A stretch of 64,000 bases of DNA from Chthoniobacter flavus. Its GTDB lineage: Bacteria > Verrucomicrobiota > Verrucomicrobiia > Chthoniobacterales > Chthoniobacteraceae. The stretch is from positions 1 to 64,000 of the forward strand of contig CAMAUX010000019.1 in assembly GCA_945861435.1 (NCBI GenBank). The letters are read 5' to 3'. The notes beneath the pieces were generated by a model, which was given only the letters and a program-made list of their open reading frames with translations, was not told where the DNA came from and did no database searches. A program made the translations under genes and the position numbers. Shown here in pieces: positions 28,358 through 37,859 of the stretch; within the stretch, counting starts at the first letter, position 1, and every line of letters begins with the position of its first letter.

Positions 28358-29335
28358 TCAGCGGGCAAGCGCCTCAGCGATAATCCGGTCGGTCGTGACG
28401 CCCTCCGCCTCTCCCTCGAAGTTCAGGATGATGCGGTGCCGGAGCGCGGCGGTTGCGGCCTTGTCGATGTCGGCTTGGGCGACATGGAACCGGCCGTCTA
28501 GCAAAGCATAGATCTTCGCCGCGAGGATCAGCGCCTGAGCACCGCGAGGGCTTCCCCCGTAGCGAACGAAACGCTTGGCGAGCGGCACAGCGGCCTCCGT
28601 GTCGGGGTGCGTCGCGAGGAGCAACTGCACGGCCCGCTGCTGGACCTCGCGGGCCACCGGCACCTGCCGCACCACCTCGCGCAGGAGTCGCATTTCCGCA
28701 GGATCCTGGAGCACACGGCTGATCTGGGGCTGTTCCGATGTCGTGGTGCGGTCGAGGATCGTGTGGAGGTCGGAGGCGGACGGGAACTCCACCTTGAGCT
28801 TGAAGAAGAAGCGGTCCAGCTGCGCCTCGGGAAGCGGGTAGGTGCCTTCCATCTCGAGGGGGTTCTGCGTGGCGAGCACGAGGAAAGGCTCGCCGAGCGG
28901 ATGCGCCGTGCCACCGACAGTGACATGCCGCTCCTGCATCGCCTCCAGCAGCGCGCTCTGCGTCTTCGGCGTGGCGCGGTTGATTTCGTCCGCGAGCACG
29001 ATGTTGGCAAACACCGGCCCCCGCTGGAACCGGAAGGACTTCCGGCCCGTCTCGTCCTCAACGATGAGGTTCGTGCCGATGATGTCAGCCGGCATCAGGT
29101 CCGGCGTGAATTGAATCCGCGCGAAGCTCAAGTTCACGGCATCGGCGAGGGTCCGGACGAGCATGGTCTTACCGAGGCCGGGGACGCCCTCGAGCAGAAC
29201 GTGGCCACCCGCAAAAAACGCCACCAGCACGCTCTCCAGCAACGTGCCCTGACCGACCATCATCTTCTCGAGTTCGGTGTGGATGCGGCGGAATCCGTCG
29301 CGAAACTGAGTGGCGTGGACTTTGGGATCGTTCAT
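28358..29335 (-). CDS. MoxR family AAA+ ATPase
   Basis: This 325-residue ATPase shows Walker A EGVPGLGKT near residue 54, Walker B NIVLADEINRA with the sensor stretch LATQNPLEMEGTYPLPEAQL, and the C-terminal lid domain. MoxR proteins act as chaperone-like activators of metalloproteins or envelope complexes, usually with von Willebrand-factor or DUF58 proteins, none of which is nearby here. It is 50 bases downstream of a coiled-coil membrane protein gene on the same strand, its likely partner. Confidence 0.9.
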   Translation of the reverse strand: MNDPKVHATQFRDGFRRIHTELEKMMVGQGTLLESVLVAFFAGGHVLLEGVPGLGKTMLVRTLADAVNLSFARIQFTPDLMPADIIGTNLIVEDETGRKSFRFQRGPVFANIVLADEINRATPKTQSALLEAMQERHVTVGGTAHPLGEPFLVLATQNPLEMEGTYPLPEAQLDRFFFKLKVEFPSASDLHTILDRTTTSEQPQISRVLQDPAEMRLLREVVRQVPVAREVQQRAVQLLLATHPDTEAAVPLAKRFVRYGGSPRGAQALILAAKIYALLDGRFHVAQADIDKAATAALRHRIILNFEGEAEGVTTDRIIAEALAR

Positions 29336-29385
29336 GGTTTCTGGGAAAACGGGGTCAGACGGTGGATCGCTTGCGGGCGGAGCCC

Positions 29386-30960
29386 TTACCGGGGCGGGCG
29401 AATGGCTTCAAAATAACGCTGGATGAAAAACCGCGAACCGAGCGGCACAGCCTCCTGCAGGACCGCTTCGCGCGCCTCTGGTGCGAGCGCGTCGTAGAGC
29501 TCGCGATAACGGCGCTGCGCCTTGGACTGATCCCCGGCGGCCGGCGCGTAGACGGAAAGCGACTCGCCTTCTCCAAGGCGCCCCTTGAGCGCGATATCCG
29601 CCCCCTTTTCCCCCTCGCCTTCCGGCCGCTCGCCAAAGGGAGTGGGGGTTGTGCCGGTGTCGCGTTCGCTGCCGGGCTGGCCGGTGGGACGGCCCGCGTC
29701 GCCCTGCGGGCCCTGCCCCTGTCCGGGCCGCTTGCCAAAGTCCTCCATCGCCACCGAGCCCCCGCCAGAAGGGTCTCCGGGTTTCTGCTGCGGAGATTGA
29801 GACGGTTGGCCGTACTTGAGGCTTTGCAGCGCCGCGAGCATCTCCTGCAGCGTTGCCTGCCGACCCGGCCGGCCTTGCGCTTTGGCCCCCTGCCCAGTCT
29901 GGCCGTTCATCTGTTGCAGCATCTGGGCGAGTTTTTGCATGGCCCCCTTTCCTCCGTCCTTCCGCAGCTCATCCATCATTTGCTCGAGCGCCTGCGAATG
30001 CTGACGCTGCTCCGCGAGGTGCTGCAGAGCCTCTTGAAGACGTTTTTCCGCCTCAGCCGCGGAAGGTGCGTCCTTCTTTGAAGCCTGTTCCAGAGCCTGT
30101 GCCGCGTCGCCGAGCCGCCCCTGCTCCAGCGCTTCGGCGGCCTCCTTGGTCGCAGGCTCCTTCGCGAGTTGCTGGGCCAGCGCCTTCAATTCCTCGGGCG
30201 ATGCCGCAGAAGGCGTCTTCTGCAAGTCCTGCAGAACTTGTTCGAGACGCGAGAGCGCCCGCAGCGCGGCTTTGGCACCCTCCTCCCGGTCAGTGGCTTC
30301 AGCGCGGAGATCGCTGGCGGCCTGCCGGAGCTTCTCCGCAAGCGCCTTCAGCGCGGGGTCCTCCTGCTGCCCAGCCTTCTCACGGGCTTCCTCCGCGAGG
30401 CGTTCGAGCCGATCCGCGGTGGGGGCGACTTCCGCCTGCCCCGCCTCTTTCGCCGCACCCCTCCGCTCAGCCTCAGCCCCCGCATCCCACTGCAACAACG
30501 CCAGACTCAGCAAAGGCGCAATCATCCACAGGGCTTCGCGCGGGAGCCGCACCGGAAACCAGCGCACAGCATCCATGCTTTCGGCGAACGCCGCACATTC
30601 CCCAAGCGCAGCCGCAGCGAACGGTCCCCTCTCGCTTGTCCGGCCGATGGACAGGCCTGTGACAAATCGATCCCGGGAATCGGCCCGCCGATCCAACTCG
30701 GCAGCGGCCGCACCGAGAGCTGGGCGCCGCAAAAGGGCGAGGCACACCGCCGCGAACGCCGCCGCGCCGAATGCGATTCCGGCGTCGCGTAGATCCCACG
30801 GCAGCTCGCCGTGGAGAAAACGCCGCGCCGCACCCCATGCGAGCAAACCACCTGCGCCCAGCAGCGCGAGCCGTACCCAAACATTCAAAAATGCCTGCCA
30901 CACCAGACGCCGACGCGCCACGCGAATCTGCCTCAGGAAAGGTTCAATCGGAGAGCTCAT
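29386..30960 (-). CDS. Membrane protein with long coiled coil, MoxR-associated
   Basis: This protein of about 524 residues has hydrophobic segments near residues 25-45, 60-80 and 140-165. A long Ala/Glu/Lys/Gln-rich region (about 180-370) follows and is strongly predicted to be coiled coil, then a Gly/Gln/Pro-rich linker (about 370-450). The C-terminus has RRYRELYDALAPEAREAVLQ. The layout resembles DUF4175-like proteins found beside MoxR ATPases in bacteria with similar envelopes; that comparison is from memory. The ATG at 30958-30960 is chosen. Function is unknown; it may be the membrane substrate or scaffold of the MoxR ATPase. Confidence 0.7.
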   Translation of the reverse strand: MSSPIEPFLRQIRVARRRLVWQAFLNVWVRLALLGAGGLLAWGAARRFLHGELPWDLRDAGIAFGAAAFAAVCLALLRRPALGAAAAELDRRADSRDRFVTGLSIGRTSERGPFAAAALGECAAFAESMDAVRWFPVRLPREALWMIAPLLSLALLQWDAGAEAERRGAAKEAGQAEVAPTADRLERLAEEAREKAGQQEDPALKALAEKLRQAASDLRAEATDREEGAKAALRALSRLEQVLQDLQKTPSAASPEELKALAQQLAKEPATKEAAEALEQGRLGDAAQALEQASKKDAPSAAEAEKRLQEALQHLAEQRQHSQALEQMMDELRKDGGKGAMQKLAQMLQQMNGQTGQGAKAQGRPGRQATLQEMLAALQSLKYGQPSQSPQQKPGDPSGGGSVAMEDFGKRPGQGQGPQGDAGRPTGQPGSERDTGTTPTPFGERPEGEGEKGADIALKGRLGEGESLSVYAPAAGDQSKAQRRYRELYDALAPEAREAVLQEAVPLGSRFFIQRYFEAIRPPR

Positions 30961-31069
30961 GCAGCGCGCAACCCACGTCACTCTATCTCCTGCCGGGTCA
31001 CAGGCAATGCTTTGGGCCCCGCATTCACAGCCCCGCCCGGACGGTCACGGAAACGCCCGACAGGAAAGG

Positions 31070-31086
31070 CCCCCCTGACAGGGGGG
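31070..31086. other. G/C hairpin in a divergent intergenic region
   Basis: CCCCCCT at 31070-31076 and AGGGGGG at 31080-31086 form a perfect 7-base-pair stem around a three-base loop. It lies in the 259-base region between two divergent genes, so it cannot be the terminator of either. It could affect the 5' untranslated region of one transcript. Confidence 0.4.
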
Positions 31087-31219
31087 GTTGCCGCGGAATG
31101 GCATCCGCGATAAGAGTGGCTTTTTAGGACCCTGAGGGTACTCGACGGCTCGGGGTCCCCCTCCGCACACCGAGCCGCTGTTCCGTTTCCCTGCAGAAAA
31201 CTCTCCCTTCCTTTCACGC

Positions 31220-32143
31220 ATGAAAATATCCCGCCACCCCCTGCGCGCGACGTTGCGCGCCGCACTCGCACTGAGCACCCTTATCCTCGCATTCTTGGGT
31301 CTGGGGCAGGTTACGGCGGCGGGGGCAGGGCCGGATGAAGGGGCGCAACTCGCAAACCAAGTGCGGGACGTGTTCAGCGCCAAGTGTCTGGACTGTCATG
31401 GCCCCGAGCTCAAACGCCCCAAGGGCAAATTCGGCTACGTGCTCGACCTCGGCCGGATGGCCGCCGACCCCAAGTTGGTCGTGCCTGGTAAACCAGAGGA
31501 ATCAGAGATCTATCGCCTCATCCGCGACGACGAGATGCCGGGAGACGACGCCAAGGTTCCCCCGCTGACCCCCGCCGAAAAGGAATCCGTTCGCCGCTGG
31601 ATCGCTGTCGGCGCACCGGCGGGTGCAAGCCCGGCGGTCGTGCAGATTTCCACGCGGCCAGATCGGCGGGCGGAGGCTGCCCCGCAACTCCCGTTCTGGA
31701 AAATGCTGCTGCGTTGGTTTGGTCGGTTCCACCCGGCTTCCACCCACATCCCGGTGGGTCTTCTTCTGGCGGCCGTGGTGGCGGAGATGTTGGTGTGGCT
31801 CTCGAAGCGTCCGTCGTGGATGGCCACGGTGAAATTCCTCGTGATCCTCGGCGCGCTGGGTGCCGTCAATACTGCCATCTTGGGCTGGTTCAATGCTGCC
31901 TTCTCCAGCTATGGCACCGGCTCCACCGCAGACATCCTCCTCTGGCATCGCTGGGTCGGAACCGTCACCGCCCTCTGGGCTCTGGTCTGCAGCGGGCTGC
32001 TCCTCACCAGCAACTGCGAGGAGGGCTCCGCTGAACGCACTCGGTTCCGCGCAGCCTTGTTCATCGGAGCCCTTCTCGTATCCGCCAGCGGCTTCCTCGG
32101 AAGCGCCCTCAACTACGGGCTCGATCATTACCGCTGGAATTGA
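31220..32143 (+). CDS. Planctomycete-type cytochrome c domain fused to a four-helix membrane module
   Basis: This 307-residue protein has a signal peptide ending near residue 33. A cytochrome c domain follows with heme motif CLDCH near residue 57, GPELKRPKGKFGY, VPGKPEESEIYRLI and DDEMPGDD, the pattern of PSCyt1/C domains of Planctomycetes and Verrucomicrobia. The second half (about residues 155-300) has four membrane helices and resembles DUF2231, with conserved histidines in RFHPASTHIPVGLL. It is probably a membrane-anchored electron carrier. The partner is unknown; trmB follows 45 bases downstream. Confidence 0.85.
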   Translation: MKISRHPLRATLRAALALSTLILAFLGLGQVTAAGAGPDEGAQLANQVRDVFSAKCLDCHGPELKRPKGKFGYVLDLGRMAADPKLVVPGKPEESEIYRLIRDDEMPGDDAKVPPLTPAEKESVRRWIAVGAPAGASPAVVQISTRPDRRAEAAPQLPFWKMLLRWFGRFHPASTHIPVGLLLAAVVAEMLVWLSKRPSWMATVKFLVILGALGAVNTAILGWFNAAFSSYGTGSTADILLWHRWVGTVTALWALVCSGLLLTSNCEEGSAERTRFRAALFIGALLVSASGFLGSALNYGLDHYRWN

Positions 32144-32188
32144 GCGGGCTTGCGCCCGGGGCGGTTCCCGCGCATCGAAGGGGGCGAC

Positions 32189-32824
32189 ATGACCTCCCAC
32201 CCCGAGTCCATCCTGCAGGGCGACCCTCTATCGGCAGCCGCTGAACAGGTTCACTTCGTCCCGAAGGACTTTTTCCAGCGCATCACGCCAGCCAGCCTTT
32301 TCCCCAAGGATCAACCCCTTGAGGTCGACCTCGGCTGCGGCGAGGGAGCATTCCTCACCGCCATGGCCGCGCGCCATCCGGAACGCAATTTTCTGGGCGT
32401 GGAACGGCTCGTCGGCCGTGTCCGCAATGTGTGCCGCATCGCAGCGCACCAGCGCCTCACCAATGTCCGCGTGATCCGCGTGGAGAACTCCTATCTCGTC
32501 GAACACCTTCTTCCCCCGGGCTCGGTAAACACCGCGTGGGTCCTCTTCCCGGACCCGTGGCCCAAGCGCTACCATCATCGCCGTCGGCTCGTTCAGGAAC
32601 CGTTCCTCCGTCAGGTCTTCCAGATGCTGGCACCAGGCGGCGAGCTTTGCGTGAAGACCGACGACCAGCCCTACTTCCTCTGGATGGAAAATGCTTTCTC
32701 CCAGGTCCCGGAGTTCCAGCGCGTCGAGTGGCTGCCGGATCCCAACGAAGCCATCACAAACTTCGAGCGCCGCTTTCTTAACCAAGGCCTCCCGATCTAC
32801 CGCGCTCGGTTGCGAAAGCCCTGA
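32189..32824 (+). CDS. trmB: tRNA (guanine-N7-)-methyltransferase
   Basis: This protein of about 211 residues methylates G46 in the tRNA variable loop. The SAM motif VDLGCGEGAFLTAMAARHP lies near residue 46, and VLFPDPWPKRYHHRRRLVQ near residue 120 is the TrmB signature. The ATG at 32189-32191 is chosen because AAGGGGG lies just upstream. Its 3' end overlaps that of comEC on the other strand by 28 bases. Confidence 0.94.
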   Translation: MTSHPESILQGDPLSAAAEQVHFVPKDFFQRITPASLFPKDQPLEVDLGCGEGAFLTAMAARHPERNFLGVERLVGRVRNVCRIAAHQRLTNVRVIRVENSYLVEHLLPPGSVNTAWVLFPDPWPKRYHHRRRLVQEPFLRQVFQMLAPGGELCVKTDDQPYFLWMENAFSQVPEFQRVEWLPDPNEAITNFERRFLNQGLPIYRARLRKP

Positions 32825-35103
32825 TCACCCAGCTGGGCATCCACTTCCCACCCATCCTCGGCGAGCCGGACACCGACCGCTCCGGCGTCCTCCTGCAAAA
32901 ACACCGCAACTCCGCGCGCCCGCAGTTCCTCGGCCAGCCGCGCATCAGCCGCTGCGCCGATTCCAAATCCTCGCCTTCCGATGACGACGGCCTTTGCGCG
33001 AACACGCGTGAGAAACGCGGCATCGTCCCCTGCATCGGAGCGGTGATGTCCCTTGGCAACGACATCCACCTGAAGTCCGGGCTCGTTCTCCGCCAGCCAA
33101 CGCTCGGTGAGGAAACCGCTGTCGGACATGAGAAGAATCCGGACACCCTTGGCCTCAAGTACCAGCACGAGAGCGCGATCATCCGCCATCGCATGCTGAA
33201 AGCCCGCAGGCGGATACAACACCCGCAGGAACGCGCCCGCCCCCAAGTCCACAACGTCCCCACGGACCATCTCCCGCACCTGCCAGGCGCGTCCATGCGC
33301 TGCCGCCCTCCATGCACGGCCCGCAGGCGAACGATCCGGCACACCGCCTCCGAACACCTGTTCCGGCGGCCAGTCGCCAAACAGCGTGGGCGCCGCGCCG
33401 ACATGCTCGCCATCGCCATGCGTCAGAAGCAGTCCCCGGATCTTGTTCACCCCGCGTGCCCGGAGGTAAGGGGCGACCACGTGCTGGTAGCGAGCCGGAT
33501 TCCCACAATCCACCAACCAGTCGCGTCCGGCGATGCGAACATGGACGGCCCCGCCGGAACCGACGTCCAGCACCGTCACCTCGGCGGCCCGTGTGCGCCA
33601 TGGACCGGAAGGGTCGACATAGAAATGGCCTCCTGGGATTTCCGCGCACGCATGAACGACTGCGAGGAGCATCTTTGCGAGGGCCCATGCGGTACTGTTG
33701 AGCCAGAGGCCCGCAACGGGCAGCCAGACTCCGAGGGTCAGCGATGCGAGGCCCACTGCGAGCAGGCCGAAGCCCAGTGGCACCACGAGGATGTTCGCCA
33801 TCAAACCGGCGGGCGCCACAAGGTGGAAGTACCCCATGCTGAAGGGTAGCGACCCACACCATCCCGCGGCGGCCGCAGCCAGGGCGCCGGCAACCGCGCG
33901 CCATCCCGCAGCCCGGGCGCATTGCACCGCGGTCCAGAGGGAGCGGGGCAGAAACGGATCGGGCAGCCCCCAAGGTAGAATCCAGCGCTGGAGAGGGCTG
34001 CACAGCGTCATCAATGCGAGGACCAAGGCATAAGAGAACTGAAACCCCGGCGCAAAAAGCTGGTTGGTGTCTGCTGCGAGGAGCAGGACGGCGGATCCCG
34101 CGAGGTTGTTGGCGACGAGCGACGGCCTGTCAAAGAGGAGGCCGAGTAGGACAACCGCAGCCATGAGCGTGGCGCGCAGACAACTGGCACTCAATCCGGT
34201 CAGCAAAGCGTAGGCCGCCAGTGTGCCGATGGTGAGTACGGCAGCCGCTGCACGCGGCACACGCAGCAATCGCAACACGTGAGCGCAAAGCACCGCCAGC
34301 ATCAAAACTTGCAGGCCGCTCACCGCAAAGAGATGCAGCGTGCCCGTCGTCTGAAACCAACCAAGGATCTCGTCGCCCGGGCTGCCCCCAAGCCCGAGCA
34401 CCATGTTCTCCAACACCGCTGCGGCCTCGGGGGCATCCTCAAGGTCCCGCTGAAGCCGGATGCGCGCCCATGCTCGTGCCTCGATTGCACGCGCCCAAAG
34501 CCACCCGCCTTCCCCATGGCTTTTCACAACGCAATCGCCAGCGAACCGGCTGCGCAACTCGCAGAACACTCCGTGCCTTTGAAGATGCCCGGCCAGATCG
34601 AACTCCCCGGGATTGCGGACCGGATCCAGTGCGCGCAGCTCTCCGCGCAATTCCACCCGGTCTCCATACCGCGGTGCGGGGCCGCTCCAGCACACGGCGA
34701 CCTGCACGCCGGTCCATGGCGCGGCTTGGTGCTCCAGTTGGAGCCGATCCGCCCGCACTTGGAGACGCACCACCGATCGGCCGGGGCGGGGTTCGACCGG
34801 TTCCGTGCAAACCACCCCGCTCAGGCGTGCAGGCCATGGAGCATCACCGAGCTCGCGCATCAATGCGCGTCCCGGTGCCCACTGATGACGCAGCCCGTGG
34901 AGGAGTGCAAACGTGAGGAGTATAGCGGCGAGACACTCCCCGGTCCGGCGCCGCAGCAGGGCCGCGGCGAGCGCCACGGCCCAGACCGTGAAGAGAACCG
35001 GAAGGGGCGCGCGGATGCATTCGGCGACACCGATGCCGGCGACCGCCGCGAGCGCCACACCGACAAGCGGCTGCCGCGGCTGTAATCGCCCCCATGCTCC
35101 CAT
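32797..35103 (-). CDS. comEC: DNA internalisation-related competence protein ComEC/Rec2
   Basis: This protein of about 768 residues has the ComEC architecture: N-terminal helices and an OB-like extracellular region (about 100-170), a competence domain with many helices including GTLHLFAVSGLQVLML near residue 245, and a C-terminal metallo-beta-lactamase domain starting VTVLDVGSGGAVHVR with LLLTHGDGEHVGAAP. The latter departs slightly from the usual HxDxDHxGG. ComEC forms the inner-membrane channel for incoming single-stranded DNA. The ATG at 35101-35103 is used; an upstream TTG is possible. Confidence 0.9.
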   Translation of the reverse strand: MGAWGRLQPRQPLVGVALAAVAGIGVAECIRAPLPVLFTVWAVALAAALLRRRTGECLAAILLTFALLHGLRHQWAPGRALMRELGDAPWPARLSGVVCTEPVEPRPGRSVVRLQVRADRLQLEHQAAPWTGVQVAVCWSGPAPRYGDRVELRGELRALDPVRNPGEFDLAGHLQRHGVFCELRSRFAGDCVVKSHGEGGWLWARAIEARAWARIRLQRDLEDAPEAAAVLENMVLGLGGSPGDEILGWFQTTGTLHLFAVSGLQVLMLAVLCAHVLRLLRVPRAAAAVLTIGTLAAYALLTGLSASCLRATLMAAVVLLGLLFDRPSLVANNLAGSAVLLLAADTNQLFAPGFQFSYALVLALMTLCSPLQRWILPWGLPDPFLPRSLWTAVQCARAAGWRAVAGALAAAAAGWCGSLPFSMGYFHLVAPAGLMANILVVPLGFGLLAVGLASLTLGVWLPVAGLWLNSTAWALAKMLLAVVHACAEIPGGHFYVDPSGPWRTRAAEVTVLDVGSGGAVHVRIAGRDWLVDCGNPARYQHVVAPYLRARGVNKIRGLLLTHGDGEHVGAAPTLFGDWPPEQVFGGGVPDRSPAGRAWRAAAHGRAWQVREMVRGDVVDLGAGAFLRVLYPPAGFQHAMADDRALVLVLEAKGVRILLMSDSGFLTERWLAENEPGLQVDVVAKGHHRSDAGDDAAFLTRVRAKAVVIGRRGFGIGAAADARLAEELRARGVAVFLQEDAGAVGVRLAEDGWEVDAQLGDQGFRNRAR

Positions 35104-35231
35104 CGCGTGTCGCAAACAAACGCCGTCCGTCGCAATCGCGCCAATGGAAACAGAAGTCCCGAGTCGCTCTTCGGGTGTCTCCGCGCAGGAGCACGCCGTT
35201 GTCCTGCCCAGCGTGGAACCGTTGGAAATCC

Positions 35232-37859
35232 TTACGGTGTGCGCCGCTGCAAGTATTCAGGATACCTGCTTTGAAGGCGGTTGAGCACCTTGCGCGCCTC
35301 GTCGTCGCGCCCGAGAGCTTTGTAGGTTTCCACCGCTTTTTCGAGAGCGAGCGGCGTGAGCTGTTCGTCGTCGATCACCAGCGCCACACTCTCGTAAACC
35401 TTGCAAGCCTCCGCGAGACGGCCGCGCTGACACTCGACGTCCCCCACCAAAATGCGCGCTCTGGCGTTGAGTCGGCCATCGGGCTGCAGGGCGAACACTT
35501 TCTCCGGAATCTCCCATGCACGATCGAGATCCTTCATCCCAAGAAGGGCCTCCCCAAGGCTGAGCAGGGCGGTGGCGCTTGGCGCCGGCTCCTTGGTGAA
35601 CTGGAGGTATTTCTCCAACGGCGCCACGGCACCGGCGTAATCGCCAATCTGAATCCTGCTGCGTCCAAGGTTCAGGAAATCGTGCGGTTTTGCATCCGCG
35701 CGCTGACTGAGCATGGCGAGATATTTGGCAGCGTCGCGAAAGCCGGAGGCTCGTTTTTCCGGAGTCGTCTCCTTCATGGCAGCCTCGTAGTAGCCCTGCC
35801 CGAGCCACTCCAGCACATCATAAGGCGCGGGCCGCTTGTCGCCACCGTTCTCGTACATCTCGATCTCGCGGCCCAGAGCTTCTCGTTGCTCAAGATGATA
35901 ACAAGCGAGAAGGATTCGAAGGCTCGCGCGCTCGAAGTATTGCTCCGGATCGAGCGTTCGCGCTGCAGAGAGCGGCTCGCGAGCGCCCTTGTAGTCCTTG
36001 TTATCGAACGCAACCCACCCGACCCAGTAATTGGCCTCAGCCGCTGCGGGGCTGTTGGGGTACTCTTTGAGGAGTTTGCCGAAGGATTCGGCCATTCCCC
36101 TGTTATCCTTGAGCTGTCCCTGTAGCCGGGCCTCCTGGTGGAGTGCGAACTCGCGTTCGGATGCCTTGGGATAGCGCTTGATCACTTCATCAAAGTCGCG
36201 AAGCGCGGCGCCCAGCTCCCCTTTGCGCATCTTCGCCACAGCGCGTTGAGTGAACGCTCCGGCCATACCGTCCTCCTGAGGGAAGGAATCGATGAACGCT
36301 GTGTAAGCCTGAATCGCCCCAGCGTAATTCTGCGTCTGCGTCGCACACCACCCGAGCTTCAACAGCGCTTGTGCGCGCCAGCTTCGATTCAGATTCACCG
36401 ACTTTGCCACCTCGCCGTACAGGGGCTCCGCCTCCGCAAACTTCTGTTGCTTGTAGAGGGTCTCCGCCTTCATCAGGAGGACTTGGTCCCGCTTGAGACC
36501 GCCCTGCCGTTCCGCGAGATAGGCGTCAATCTGCTGGAGAATGTCCGGGGCGTTTGACGCATATAAAACAACCAACCGTTCATACGCTGCTTCACGGCCA
36601 ATCGCGGAATCCGGGAGCTCGCGGGCCACCCGATCAAAGAGCGCCACCGCTTCGTCCGGCCTTCCGAGTTCCCTCAAGGCGAGTGCCCGCAGCTTGAGGA
36701 CCTGGACACGAGTTTCGGCCCCGGTGATCTGGTCGGCATCAGCGGTCGCGGCAACCACAGCCTCGTACTTCTGCTGCTGGAACAGAAGGTCCGCGAGCCC
36801 GCTCTGGGCGACTTCTTTCCACGGTCCTAGTTCTGGAAGCTTCAGCGCTCGGTTCAGGGCCTCCTCCGCCTCGGGAAGATGCCGCTGCTCAAGCTCCCAC
36901 AGCCCGAGACGCACCGTGGCCTCCGCCTTGACTTCGGAATTTGCGGATTCCTTGCTGAGAGACTGCACGTGGCCGACGGCATCGCTGACCTTCGCCGCAT
37001 CGTGCAACAGAAGAGCCAGAGCCATTTTGCCGGGCTCGTAATACGGGTTGTCTTTGCCGGACTGCACCAGCTCCTCATAGGCACGGCGGGCTTCACCCTT
37101 CTGGCTCATCGCCTCCAGACTGCGCGCCCGGAAAAACTTCGCCACGTTGGCGAGCTGAGGATCTCGCAAGTGCGCAGCGGCTTTTTGAAAAAGCGGAAGT
37201 GCGAGAGCGTAATTTTTTTCCTGATAGAACTGCTCCGCCAATCTGTAAGCAGCCGGCCCCACGAGTTCGCCTGTCGCGACCTCACTCAACAGCCGCTCGT
37301 ACGCACTCTTGGCCGCGTTAACAGCGCCAACTCCACGATAGCTTTCGCCAAGTCGGTAGAGCACCAGCTGCCGATCTTCCGATTTGGGATACAGGCGGAG
37401 ATGCTTTTCGTACTCCGTCGACGCGCTGCCGAAGTCCTTCCGCGTATAGTAGGCATCGGCAAGGATGCGCTGCGCTTGATCCGGGCGCATGGCTCCGGAG
37501 GGCGCAAGCCGAATATCTCCGGCAGGATCCTGCATCTCCACCGATCCCGCAGGGACCGCGGGTTTCTCGACCACCGTTGGCTGGCCATCTCCCGCCGGCA
37601 CTGGTACCGGCGGAACCGGTTCCTGAGACGGAGCCGCCGGATTTTCTTCGGACTTTTTCCCGCCACCGCCCACAGGGAGGGCCTTGCGGACCTTGGTTCC
37701 CTGCTTGATTGGAGGAGCGTTTCTTTGGATGGGCTCGGCCCGCCGGATGGGCACTGGCTCATCAGACAAGAACGGCTTGAGCGGCGGGGGCGGATCCTGC
37801 GCCTTCGATGCAGGCAGCGACGCGAACGCGACAGCCAGTACGAGCCAGGGAAGTTTCAT
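35232..37859 (-). CDS. Large periplasmic TPR-repeat protein linked to ExbB/ExbD
   Basis: This protein of about 875 residues starts MKLPWLVLAVAFASLPASKA, a signal peptide, followed by a proline-rich region (to about 125). The remainder is helical tetratricopeptide-like repeats, for example RILADAYYTRKDFGSASTEY, LVLYRLGESYRGVGAVNAAK and LLKLGWCATQTQNYAGAI. The start overlaps the exbD stop as ATGA. Periplasmic TPR proteins such as CpoB/YbgF accompany Tol-Pal; this one is far larger. It probably organises partners at the wall in concert with the ExbB/ExbD motor. No catalytic motif is seen. Confidence 0.8.
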   Translation of the reverse strand: MKLPWLVLAVAFASLPASKAQDPPPPLKPFLSDEPVPIRRAEPIQRNAPPIKQGTKVRKALPVGGGGKKSEENPAAPSQEPVPPVPVPAGDGQPTVVEKPAVPAGSVEMQDPAGDIRLAPSGAMRPDQAQRILADAYYTRKDFGSASTEYEKHLRLYPKSEDRQLVLYRLGESYRGVGAVNAAKSAYERLLSEVATGELVGPAAYRLAEQFYQEKNYALALPLFQKAAAHLRDPQLANVAKFFRARSLEAMSQKGEARRAYEELVQSGKDNPYYEPGKMALALLLHDAAKVSDAVGHVQSLSKESANSEVKAEATVRLGLWELEQRHLPEAEEALNRALKLPELGPWKEVAQSGLADLLFQQQKYEAVVAATADADQITGAETRVQVLKLRALALRELGRPDEAVALFDRVARELPDSAIGREAAYERLVVLYASNAPDILQQIDAYLAERQGGLKRDQVLLMKAETLYKQQKFAEAEPLYGEVAKSVNLNRSWRAQALLKLGWCATQTQNYAGAIQAYTAFIDSFPQEDGMAGAFTQRAVAKMRKGELGAALRDFDEVIKRYPKASEREFALHQEARLQGQLKDNRGMAESFGKLLKEYPNSPAAAEANYWVGWVAFDNKDYKGAREPLSAARTLDPEQYFERASLRILLACYHLEQREALGREIEMYENGGDKRPAPYDVLEWLGQGYYEAAMKETTPEKRASGFRDAAKYLAMLSQRADAKPHDFLNLGRSRIQIGDYAGAVAPLEKYLQFTKEPAPSATALLSLGEALLGMKDLDRAWEIPEKVFALQPDGRLNARARILVGDVECQRGRLAEACKVYESVALVIDDEQLTPLALEKAVETYKALGRDDEARKVLNRLQSRYPEYLQRRTP

